19,530 nucleotides of DNA, taken from assembly GCA_902489215.1 (NCBI GenBank), contig CABTZE010000021.1, positions 1 to 19,530 on the forward strand, written 5' to 3'. The stretch is from an uncultured Brevibacterium sp. GTDB lineage: Bacteria > Actinomycetota > Actinomycetes > Actinomycetales > Brevibacteriaceae. A model generated the notes under the pieces. It did no database searches. It was not told the origin of the DNA and saw only the letters and a list, made by a program, of their open reading frames with translations. The position numbers and the translations under genes are program-made. Below are positions 13,211 to 19,530 of the stretch, in pieces (the first letter of the stretch is position 1; the number at the start of each line of letters is the position of its first letter).

Positions 13211-14689
13211 GTGACTGAACAGAAGACTTTTGCTGACTTCGGGGTTTCCGGCCCCATCGTCGCGGCTCTTGCCGATCACGGCATCACCGAGCCCTTCCCC
13301 ATTCAATCGATGACCCTGCCGATCGCACTCGGCGGTGCCGACATCATCGGCCAGGCGCAGACGGGCACCGGCAAGACCCTCGGCTTCGGCCTACCGCTGC
13401 TGCAGCGCCTCGACGCTCCCGTCCGCCCGGAATTCGCTCCGGCCGAGGGCTCAACCCCCGAAATCCCCGAAGCTGGACGCGCCCCGCGTGGGCTCGTCGT
13501 CGCACCAACGCGCGAACTCGCCCAGCAGGTTGCCGGCGAACTCGCGACCGCGGCAGAAAAGCTGCAGGTCAAGGTCGTCACCATCTACGGCGGCAGGGAC
13601 TATGAACCGCAGATTGAATCGCTCAAGGCCGGCGCCGATGTCGTCGTCGGAACTCCGGGCCGTCTGCTCGACCTGTACGGCCGGCGGATTCTCAAGCTCA
13701 GCGAAATCACGACCGTTGTCCTCGACGAGGCCGACGAAATGCTCGACCTGGGCTTCCTGCCGGATGTCGAACGAATCATCGCCGCTCTGCCTGCCCAGCG
13801 CCAGACGATGCTGTTCTCGGCGACCATGCCCGGCGCGGTTGTCACGATGGCCCGCCGCTACATGCACCAGCCCACGCACATTCGGGCAGCCAACGAACAG
13901 TCGGCGCACGAAAAGACGGCGAACATCAAGCAGTTCGCCTACCGCGCCCACGCTATGGACAAGGCCGAGCTCGTCGGTCGTGTACTGCAGTCGGAGGGCC
14001 GCGGCCGCACCATCATCTTCGCGAAGACGAAGCGCACTGCCGACCGTCTGGCCGAGGAGCTCACGGACCGTGGTTTCAATGCCCGCCCGCTGCACGGTGA
14101 CCTCAACCAGCAGGCGCGCGAGCGTGCTCTGAAGAACTTCCGCACCGGCAAGACCGATGTTCTGGTCGCCACCGATGTTGCGGCTCGCGGCATTGACGTT
14201 GAGGACGTCACCCACGTCATCAACTACCAGTGCCCGGATGACGAAAGCACCTATATTCACCGTGTGGGCCGCACCGGTCGTGCCGGCAGCACCGGCATTG
14301 CGATCACGCTCATCGACTGGGATGACATTCCGCGCTGGAACATGATCGCCCGCACTCTTGAGCAGGATCTCGAGGCGAAGGAAACCTACTCCACGTCTCC
14401 TCACCTGTTCGAAGAGCAGAACATCCCCAAGGGCACCAAGGGCCGTCTGCCGCGGGCACAGTCCGCACAGTCCGAAGGCTCTGGTTCCGGCCGCGGCAAG
14501 AACCGTCGTTCCGGCCGCGGCGAGCGCCGTCGTGATGACAGCAAGCCGCGCCGTCCGCGCCGCCGCACGCGCGGAGGCAAAAGCGTTGAGAAGAGCTCGG
14601 ACGCACAGCAGGCGAAGACCTCTGATGGGGACGCCCCCAAGCGTCGTCGCCGTCGCCGCCGCACCCGAGGCGGAAAGAAGGAAGACTGA
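13211..14689 (+). CDS. DEAD-box ATP-dependent RNA helicase (RhlE-like)
   Basis: A 492-residue SF2 RNA helicase that probably remodels structured RNA in decay or ribosome assembly. Motifs in order: Q motif FPIQ (29-32), Walker A AQTGTGKT (49-56), PTRELAQQ, TPGRLLD, DEAD (172-175), SAT (203-205), IIFAKTK, ATDVAARGID and HRVGRTGRAG. The last 70 or so residues are a highly basic Arg/Ser/Gly tail in which RRRTRGGK occurs twice, suited to RNA binding. The positional counterpart in M. tuberculosis is Rv3211 (rhlE). I chose GTG at 13211 because AGGA (13202-13205) lies 5 nt upstream and conserved sequence begins directly after it. The GTG at 13175 would add 12 unconserved residues. It is divergent from the ferritin-like gene and ends 25 bp from the convergent PHP gene. 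Confidence 0.93.
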   Translation: MTEQKTFADFGVSGPIVAALADHGITEPFPIQSMTLPIALGGADIIGQAQTGTGKTLGFGLPLLQRLDAPVRPEFAPAEGSTPEIPEAGRAPRGLVVAPTRELAQQVAGELATAAEKLQVKVVTIYGGRDYEPQIESLKAGADVVVGTPGRLLDLYGRRILKLSEITTVVLDEADEMLDLGFLPDVERIIAALPAQRQTMLFSATMPGAVVTMARRYMHQPTHIRAANEQSAHEKTANIKQFAYRAHAMDKAELVGRVLQSEGRGRTIIFAKTKRTADRLAEELTDRGFNARPLHGDLNQQARERALKNFRTGKTDVLVATDVAARGIDVEDVTHVINYQCPDDESTYIHRVGRTGRAGSTGIAITLIDWDDIPRWNMIARTLEQDLEAKETYSTSPHLFEEQNIPKGTKGRLPRAQSAQSEGSGSGRGKNRRSGRGERRRDDSKPRRPRRRTRGGKSVEKSSDAQQAKTSDGDAPKRRRRRRRTRGGKKED

Positions 14690-14714
14690 CGGGTTCCGGC
14701 GGGTGCCGGGCGGG

Positions 14715-15560
14715 TCAGGCGTAAAGGACTTCGACGCCGCGGGCCCGCTCTGCTATTCGCTCCAGTTGTTCCGGCTCGGTGAGATTCTCACCGAGCCGGT
14801 TCGGCTTTCCGGCGCCGTGATAGTCGGATGATCCGGTCACAATGAGGTCGTGTTCTTCTGCCATGCGGCGCAGTCGGCGTCGTCCTTCCGGAGGGTTGTC
14901 CCGGTGGTCGATTTCCAGACCGTCAAGTCCCGCTTCGATGAGTTCGCCGATGGCGGCGTCACCGAGCACGCGGCCGCGTGCTGATGCAAGAGGGTGGGCG
15001 AACACGGCGACTCCCCCGGCATCGTGAACCATGCGCACGGCATCGATTGCGGATATTGCCGGAATCGGCACGTAGTACGGCCCGCGCGGTGACAGCAGGT
15101 GCGCAAAAGCCGCACTGCGGTCGGCGGCGAATCCGCCCGCGACGAGCGCATCGGCAATGTGGGGCCGTCCGATTGTCGCTTCAGGGCCGACAACGGCCAG
15201 AAGGTCGTCCCAGTTCAGCGGGTAGTCGCGGCTGAGCAGTTCGACCATGCGCTGGCCTCGTTCAAGGCGGGCCTTGCGCATTTCGGCAACCGCGGCGGAC
15301 AGTTCTGCACCCTCTGGATTGTGCAGGTAGCTCAGCATGTGCACCGTCACGCCGTCGTGTTTGCATGAGACTTCCATACCGCGCACCAGGCTGATGCCTT
15401 CGCGCTTGGCTGCCACGGCCGCGTCCGCCCATCCGCGAGCCGTGTCGTGGTCCGTCAGCCCTATGGTCTGCAGACCCACCTGCGCGGCTTCTTTCAGCAG
15501 TTCTTCGGGCGTCTGAGTGCCGTCGGAAAAGCTCGAGTGGGTGTGCAGATCGATCGACAT
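14715..15560 (-). CDS. PHP-domain phosphoesterase (nucleotide phosphatase/RNase AM-like)
   Basis: A 281-residue stand-alone PHP protein of the YciV/TrpH type. Members remove phosphate from 3',5'-nucleoside bisphosphates or trim short RNA. The metal ligands are all visible: H6, H8 and D13 in DLHTHSSFSDG; D37, H38 and D39 in LTDHDT; E63 in GMEVS; H74 in VHML; H134 in GRPHIA; H189 in FAHP; and D246 and H248 in SDYHG. It therefore looks active. The ATG at 15560 has TAGACT 7 nt upstream, a leaderless arrangement. The gene is divergent from pepP across only 56 bp and convergent with the DEAD-box helicase. A perfect 29-bp hairpin lies within its last 90 bp. The exact substrate cannot be read from the sequence. 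Confidence 0.88.
   Translation of the reverse strand: MSIDLHTHSSFSDGTQTPEELLKEAAQVGLQTIGLTDHDTARGWADAAVAAKREGISLVRGMEVSCKHDGVTVHMLSYLHNPEGAELSAAVAEMRKARLERGQRMVELLSRDYPLNWDDLLAVVGPEATIGRPHIADALVAGGFAADRSAAFAHLLSPRGPYYVPIPAISAIDAVRMVHDAGGVAVFAHPLASARGRVLGDAAIGELIEAGLDGLEIDHRDNPPEGRRRLRRMAEEHDLIVTGSSDYHGAGKPNRLGENLTEPEQLERIAERARGVEVLYA
14771..14799. repeat. Perfect 13-bp inverted repeat (hairpin) inside the PHP gene
   Basis: CCGGCTCGGTGAG (14771-14783) and CTCACCGAGCCGG (14787-14799) are exact reverse complements around a 3-base loop. The repeat encodes part of RLGENLTEPEQ of the PHP protein. It also lies 81 bp past the stop of the convergent helicase gene, and no other hairpin fills the 25-bp gap. 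There is no T tract, so it could be a Rho-independent-like end, an RNA stabiliser, or a binding site. Confidence 0.85.
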
Positions 15561-15567
15561 GCCACAC

Positions 15568-15573
15568 AGTCTA
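15568..15573 (-). promoter_or_regulatory. Putative -10 box of the PHP gene (leaderless start)
   Basis: On the minus strand TAGACT is followed by 7 nt and the PHP ATG. No -35 is obvious. Inferred from consensus and spacing. Confidence 0.5.
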
Positions 15574-15582
15574 CTGAGCCGG

Positions 15583-15610
15583 ATGACACGGCGGCACTGG
15601 CGACTATGCT
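15583..15610 (+). promoter_or_regulatory. Putative pepP promoter (leaderless start)
   Basis: ATGACA (15583-15588) and TATGCT (15605-15610) are separated by 16 bp, and the -10 box ends 6 nt before the pepP ATG. The GGAGG directly before the ATG leaves only one spacer base, too close for a normal ribosome site, which favours a leaderless reading. Confidence 0.55.
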
Positions 15611-15616
15611 GGAGGC

Positions 15617-17110
15617 ATGACTACCGATCAGGCTCTTGATGACCGTGTCAACAACCGCTCCCGCAGGCCGAACTCGACGGCCTTCCGGGATTTCGTCGCT
15701 CAGGGCTGGGAGCGCACTCCCGTTCCCGCCGAAGCTCTCGAGGCCTCCCGCTTCACTCCCGCACGCCGTGAGGCAGTCTCCCAGGCATTCCCGGGCGAAC
15801 GGGTTGTCGTTCCCGCCGGCAGCCTCAAAGTCCGCTCCAACGACACCGACTACCCCTTCCGCCCGCACTCCGCGTTCATTCACCTGACCGGCCTGCACGC
15901 TGACCTTGAGCCCGACTCTGTTCTCGTCTTCGAACCCACCGAGGACGGCCACGACGTCACGTTCTACTTCAGCCCGCGCGCCGGAGCGGACACCGAGGAG
16001 TTCTTCTCGGACGCCCGCTACGGCGAATACTGGGTCGGCAAGCGCCCGGAACTTGAAACCATGGAGACCATGACCGGCATGGCCTGCCGACCCATTTCCG
16101 AAGCCGGCGAATCCATTACGAAGGACCTCGGCAGCACCTCGGTGCGTCTGCTGCGCGGTGCCGACAGCAGCATCGAAGCGCAGGTCGACACGGCACGCCA
16201 GGCCGTTCAGGCCGACCTCGAGGCCAGCCAGGCCGGCGATGACGAGCTCGCCCAGTTCCTGTCCGAACTGCGCCTGATCAAGGACGACTACGAAATCGGC
16301 GAAGTCCGCCGCGCTATCGCAATCACTCGTGAAGGCTTCGACCACATCGTCGACAGCCTCTACGAAGCCGTCGGCCACCACCGCGGTGAGCGGGTCATCG
16401 AAACGGCGTTCTGGAAGGCTGCCCGCACCGAGGGCAACAACGTCGGCTACGAAACGATTGCCGCTTCCGGCAACAACGCCTGCACCCTCCACTGGACGAA
16501 GAACACCGGCAAGGTCAACCCGGGTGATCTGCTGCTGGTCGATGCCGGTGCTGAGGCCGACAGCCTGTACACGGCTGACATCACCCGCACGATTCCCATC
16601 AGCGGTACCTTCTCGGACGTGCAGGCCCGCATCTACGACGCGGTTCTGGAAGCCGCGGACGCTGCTTTTGCGGTTGCCGGTGAGCACGTCAACCGTCCCG
16701 TGAAGTTCGCCGAGGTCCACGACGCCGCTATGGGAGTCATTGCGCACCGCCTGGAAGAGTGGGGTCTTCTGCCGGTTTCTGCCGAAGAGGCGCTCAGCCC
16801 TGAGGGCCAGCAGCACCGCCGATGGATGGTCCACGGAACCAGCCACCACCTCGGGCTCGATGTTCACGACTGCGCCCAGGCGCGTGCCGACATGTACCTG
16901 GGTGCTGACCTCAAGCCGGGCATGATCTTCACGATTGAGCCGGGCCTGTACTTCAAGGAAGAGGATCTTCTGCTTCCCGAGGAGTACCGCGGCATCGGCG
17001 TGCGGATCGAAGACGACATTCTCGTCACCGAGGACGGTGTCGAGAACCTGTCAGCCGGCTTCCCGCGGACCCGCGAAGAAATCGAAGCGTGGGTTCAGGG
17101 GCGCAGCTGA
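15617..17110 (+). CDS. pepP: Xaa-Pro aminopeptidase P (M24B)
   Basis: A 497-residue metallopeptidase that removes an N-terminal residue preceding proline, acting in the cytoplasm on peptides. The N-terminal half is the aminopeptidase P accessory domain (for example RSNDTDYPFRP and SAFIHLTGL). The C-terminal pita-bread domain carries the dinuclear metal ligands D309 (LLVDAGAE), D321 (TADITRT), H410 (GTSHHLGLD), E441 (FTIEPGLY) and E465 (VRIEDDI). Length and motifs are normal and complete. The start is ATG at 15617, close behind a TATGCT box. The P1-peptidase gene begins on the very next base after its stop, so the two are surely co-transcribed. A long antisense frame across this gene is a codon-composition shadow. 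Confidence 0.95.
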   Translation: MTTDQALDDRVNNRSRRPNSTAFRDFVAQGWERTPVPAEALEASRFTPARREAVSQAFPGERVVVPAGSLKVRSNDTDYPFRPHSAFIHLTGLHADLEPDSVLVFEPTEDGHDVTFYFSPRAGADTEEFFSDARYGEYWVGKRPELETMETMTGMACRPISEAGESITKDLGSTSVRLLRGADSSIEAQVDTARQAVQADLEASQAGDDELAQFLSELRLIKDDYEIGEVRRAIAITREGFDHIVDSLYEAVGHHRGERVIETAFWKAARTEGNNVGYETIAASGNNACTLHWTKNTGKVNPGDLLLVDAGAEADSLYTADITRTIPISGTFSDVQARIYDAVLEAADAAFAVAGEHVNRPVKFAEVHDAAMGVIAHRLEEWGLLPVSAEEALSPEGQQHRRWMVHGTSHHLGLDVHDCAQARADMYLGADLKPGMIFTIEPGLYFKEEDLLLPEEYRGIGVRIEDDILVTEDGVENLSAGFPRTREEIEAWVQGRS

Positions 17111-18274
17111 ATGGAACTCGGTTGTCTGCTTCCCGGTGTGAGCCCCGAACATCTGGGGGTTCGCATCGGGGTTGATTCAGTTGATGAACGCAGCGGCGTC
17201 ACCGTACTCATTCCTCCGCCGGGTACGACTGTCGGTGTTGATTCCCGAGGCGGTGGTCCCGCCACGCACGAAACCGACATCGCCCGTCCTGGCACCCTGC
17301 CCTTTGGGGCTGACGCTGTTGTCCTCACCGGTGGCGGCGCACTGGGTTTGGCTGCCGCACGCGGTGTGCAGGACCGTCTGGCTGAAGCCGGCATCGGCAC
17401 ACCCGTTGCCGGTGTTCGAGTACCCATTGTTCCTGCGGCCGCGATTTTCGACATCGGCCGCAGGCCGCACTACGGCAGTCGCGAGGATCATCGCAGCGGC
17501 ATCCCAACTGCCGGCGACGGGTACTGGGCCGCTGTTCATGCGCTTGTGGACGACCTCACCGAAGAACCCAGCATCAGTTCTTTCCGCGGGTCGGAAGGTG
17601 CCGGTACAGCAGCGTGGACTGGTCGCGGATTCTCCCGAGGCGGAATGGGCTACGCTTCGATCCGCACCTCGTCCGGGGCTTGGGTCAGTGCCGTCGTGAT
17701 TGCCAACCCCATGGGCACCATCCTCTCACTTTGCGGCGAACTCTACGCGGCACAGGCGCTGTCGGCCTATGGGCTCACACTGCCCGGTGTCGACCCAGCT
17801 GAGGTTGCCAGGCTGGTCGCGACAGCTGCCGAACGCGGAACCGCGCAGGAAGACGCCCGCACCAACACGACGATCGCCGTCATCTGCACGGATGCAGGTC
17901 TCACTGATTCTGAGACCACTCGGCTAGCGGCGTCGGCCCACGCGGGAATCGCCAGGGCCGTGTGGCCGTCCCACACGATGTTCGACGGCGACACGGTGTT
18001 TGCCTTAAGCACGGGCGAGCGCACTGAGAACTCCGCAGCACTGCTGACCGAACTCAATATTGCCGCCGCCGATGCTTTGTCTGCCGCCATCATCGACGGT
18101 GTGCTCAGTGCAGAAGAGGCCCTGCCGTGGGAAAGAGATCCCGACCCCTTCCCCGATGCATTCAGCACTGTCTTTCCCGAACTCTCACAGAAGTGGGAAG
18201 AGGAAGCCGAGCGGCGCCTCGGCAATTTAGAAAACTCGCCACACCCCGAACCGGAACACACAGACGAACAGTAG
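17111..18274 (+). CDS. P1 family peptidase (DmpA/NylC-type N-terminal nucleophile hydrolase)
   Basis: A 387-residue self-processing hydrolase of the S58/P1 family, whose members include the beta-aminopeptidase DmpA and the nylon-oligomer hydrolase NylC. The autocleavage site is the RTNTTIAVICTD segment, with cleavage predicted between N252 and T253 so that T253 becomes the nucleophile. Downstream FDGDTVFAL supplies D292 and D294, 39 and 41 residues after the nucleophile, the same spacing I recall for Thr267, Asp306 and Asp308 in NylC. N199 lies in ANPMG. The usual KGGxG lysine is R176 (SRGGMGYAS). The C-terminus is an acidic tail. The ATG follows the pepP stop with no gap (TGAATG) and has only a weak GGGG upstream, so translation is probably coupled. 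It may act with PepP on unusual peptides; substrate unknown. Confidence 0.87.
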   Translation: MELGCLLPGVSPEHLGVRIGVDSVDERSGVTVLIPPPGTTVGVDSRGGGPATHETDIARPGTLPFGADAVVLTGGGALGLAAARGVQDRLAEAGIGTPVAGVRVPIVPAAAIFDIGRRPHYGSREDHRSGIPTAGDGYWAAVHALVDDLTEEPSISSFRGSEGAGTAAWTGRGFSRGGMGYASIRTSSGAWVSAVVIANPMGTILSLCGELYAAQALSAYGLTLPGVDPAEVARLVATAAERGTAQEDARTNTTIAVICTDAGLTDSETTRLAASAHAGIARAVWPSHTMFDGDTVFALSTGERTENSAALLTELNIAAADALSAAIIDGVLSAEEALPWERDPDPFPDAFSTVFPELSQKWEEEAERRLGNLENSPHPEPEHTDEQ

Positions 18275-18307
18275 AATAGCCAGTCGAATATCGTCGTCAG
18301 AGGAAGG
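18272..18307 (+). promoter_or_regulatory. Putative -10 box and ribosome site for mrp
   Basis: TAGAAT (18272-18277) begins on the TAG stop codon of the P1-peptidase gene and would start a transcript near 18284. AGGAAGG (18301-18307) lies 7 nt before the GTG at 18315. Unlike several other starts in the window, mrp thus has a short leader with a clear ribosome site and may have its own promoter inside the pepP transcript. Confidence 0.55.
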
Positions 18308-18314
18308 TCAGTCA

Positions 18315-19442
18315 GTGACACCTCCCAACAGGGACGCGGTATATGAAGCCCTCAAAGGCGTCATAGACCCTGAAATCCGCCGCAGCATCGTCGAACTGGG
18401 AATGCTCGATGAATTCACCATCGCAGACGACGGCACCGTTGACGTGCGCGTTCTGCTGACAGTCGCGGGCTGTCCGCTCAAGGACACCATCACCAGCGAC
18501 ACGACGAAGGCCGTACAGGCTGTTGAAGGCGTCACCGCCGTCAACGTGGAGCTGGGCACCATGACACCCGAGCAGCGCCAAGAGATGCGCGAAAAGCTCC
18601 AGGGGCCCGGCGCCTCGCGCCCCATTCCCTTCAACGAACCGAACTCGCTCACCCGCGTCTACGCGGTGGCCTCCGGCAAAGGCGGTGTCGGCAAGTCGTC
18701 CGTGACTGCCAACCTTGCTGTAGCACTGGCCGAACAGGGTCTGTCCGTCGGGGTTGTCGACGCTGACATCTACGGCTTCTCGATTCCCGGCATGCTGGGC
18801 TTGTCCGGCAATCCCACCCGCGTGGACGACATGATCATCCCGCAGGTGGCGCACAACGTGAAGGTCATGTCGATCGGCATGTTCGTGCCACCGTCGCAGC
18901 CGGTCGTGTGGCGCGGACCCATGCTGCACCGTGCGCTCCAGCAGTTCCTCACGGACGTGTTCTGGGGCGACCTCGACATCCTGCTGCTCGACCTGCCGCC
19001 GGGTACGGGTGACATCGCCATTTCGGTTGGACAGCTGCTGCCCACCTCGGAGCTTCTGGTTGTCACGACACCGCAGCAGGCCGCCGCCCAGGTGGCCGCA
19101 CGCGCCGGTACGGTTGCAACGCAGACCCGCCAGCGCATCGCGGGTGTCGTCGAGAACATGTCGTGGCTCGAACTTCCCTCCGGTGAGCGCATGGAGATCT
19201 TCGGTTCCGGAGGCGGCACCGAGGTCGCCGAACAGCTGACCCGCACAACCGGTGCGAAGGTCCCGCTCCTGGGTCAGATTCCGCTGGACGAGCCCGTCCG
19301 CTCCGGTGCTGATGCCGGCGTTCCGGCTGTTCTGTCTAACCCGGACTCCCCCGCTTCAGTAACGCTGCGCTCTGTTGCTCAGCAGCTCAGCCGCCGTTCG
19401 CGCGGACTTGCCGGCCGTTCTCTGGGGCTGTCACCGGCCTAA
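18315..19442 (+). CDS. mrp: Mrp/ApbC-type Fe-S cluster carrier P-loop ATPase
   Basis: A 375-residue cytoplasmic ATPase that helps assemble or deliver iron-sulfur clusters. Residues 5-95 form a MIP18/DUF59 domain with its conserved cysteine (AGCPLKD, C53). The ParA/Mrp domain follows, with a deviant Walker A GKGGVGKS (121-128), VDADIYGFSIPGMLG and LLLDLPPGTGD. The bridging CxxC found in many Mrp/NBP35 proteins after the ENMS motif is absent: the segment reads WLELPSGERMEIFGSGGG. I recall the same loss in other actinobacterial Mrp proteins, so it is probably a lineage feature. The start is GTG at 18315, set by AGGAAGG. It follows the P1-peptidase gene by 40 bp and may be read both from its own promoter and from the pepP promoter. 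An intrinsic terminator follows. Confidence 0.93.
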   Translation: MTPPNRDAVYEALKGVIDPEIRRSIVELGMLDEFTIADDGTVDVRVLLTVAGCPLKDTITSDTTKAVQAVEGVTAVNVELGTMTPEQRQEMREKLQGPGASRPIPFNEPNSLTRVYAVASGKGGVGKSSVTANLAVALAEQGLSVGVVDADIYGFSIPGMLGLSGNPTRVDDMIIPQVAHNVKVMSIGMFVPPSQPVVWRGPMLHRALQQFLTDVFWGDLDILLLDLPPGTGDIAISVGQLLPTSELLVVTTPQQAAAQVAARAGTVATQTRQRIAGVVENMSWLELPSGERMEIFGSGGGTEVAEQLTRTTGAKVPLLGQIPLDEPVRSGADAGVPAVLSNPDSPASVTLRSVAQQLSRRSRGLAGRSLGLSPA

Positions 19443-19484
19443 GCGCTGCAGACAACAGAAGGCTCGACACACAGCTGAAGAAGA

Positions 19485-19521
19485 GGGGCGTGCGAGGGTC
19501 AACCTCGCCCGCCCCCCTTTT
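19485..19521 (+). terminator. Intrinsic terminator after mrp
   Basis: GGGGCG (19485-19490) pairs with CGCCCC (19510-19515), and GCGAGG (19492-19497) pairs with CCTCGC (19503-19508), with one T-C mismatch and a GTCAA loop. CC and four T follow. It lies 43 bp after the mrp stop. Nothing else is visible in the last 88 bases. Confidence 0.85.
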
Positions 19522-19530
19522 CGGGTTTCC

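Noticed and set aside
13451..14404. 317-codon minus-strand frame antisense to the DEAD-box helicase
   Set aside because: No domain or start signal, and the composition is typical of a shadow frame of a high-GC gene.
15494..16867. 457-codon minus-strand frame antisense to pepP
   Set aside because: No recognisable domain, repetitive Val/Gly/Ala/Asp composition, and exact overlap with a gene carrying all catalytic residues. It is explained by GC-biased third codon positions.

Overview
The window looks like chromosomal DNA from a high-G+C actinobacterium. Coding is dense, GTG starts are common, -10 boxes fit TANNNT, and the gene order is a familiar actinobacterial one. By recalled knowledge it parallels the Mycobacterium tuberculosis segment Rv3198c to Rv3211: uvrD2, nudC, adnB, adnA, a TetR regulator, a DUF3107 protein, a ferritin-like protein and a DEAD-box helicase. 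A phosphotransferase-like gene between nudC and adnB replaces the potassium-channel gene found there in mycobacteria. The lineage is probably Micrococcales or a relative, but the genus cannot be fixed by eye. I saw no tRNA, rRNA, IS element, prophage or CRISPR array, and no stretch over 300 bp without a gene.

Layout. Positions 1-612 hold the 3' part of a ThiF/TOMM cyclodehydratase-like gene, which begins with striking poly-C tracts. Positions 555-3607 (minus) are nudC-uvrD2, coupled by a GTGA overlap. Positions 3698-4744 (plus) are a divergent phosphotransferase-fold gene. Positions 4731-11392 (minus) are adnA-adnB, two fused motor-nuclease subunits that also share a GTGA overlap. Positions 11516-12407 (plus) are tetR and a DUF3107 gene, closed by a clear terminator. 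Positions 12523-13152 (minus) are a ferritin-like gene, divergent from a DEAD-box RNA helicase at 13211-14689. Positions 14715-15560 (minus) are a PHP phosphoesterase, divergent from a plus-strand series of pepP (Xaa-Pro aminopeptidase), a NylC/DmpA-type P1 peptidase and the Mrp iron-sulfur carrier ATPase. That series ends in a terminator at the window edge.

How the genes work together. The left half is a DNA-repair and nucleotide-maintenance island: UvrD2 helicase, AdnAB end-resection complex, and NudC for NAD(H) or NAD-capped RNA. The right half is RNA remodelling, nucleotide phosphate removal, peptide turnover and Fe-S assembly.

Points of interest. (a) Several proteins keep their fold but lack key residues: NudC without zinc-ribbon cysteines, a phosphotransferase without two kinase residues, AdnA with a decayed motor, and a ferritin-like protein without its diiron motifs. 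(b) Five starts have a TANNNT box 6-7 nt upstream, as expected for leaderless mRNAs. (c) Two divergent gene pairs have superimposed -10 boxes, and one of them carries candidate TetR operators next to adnAB. (d) A perfect 13-bp hairpin lies inside the PHP gene.
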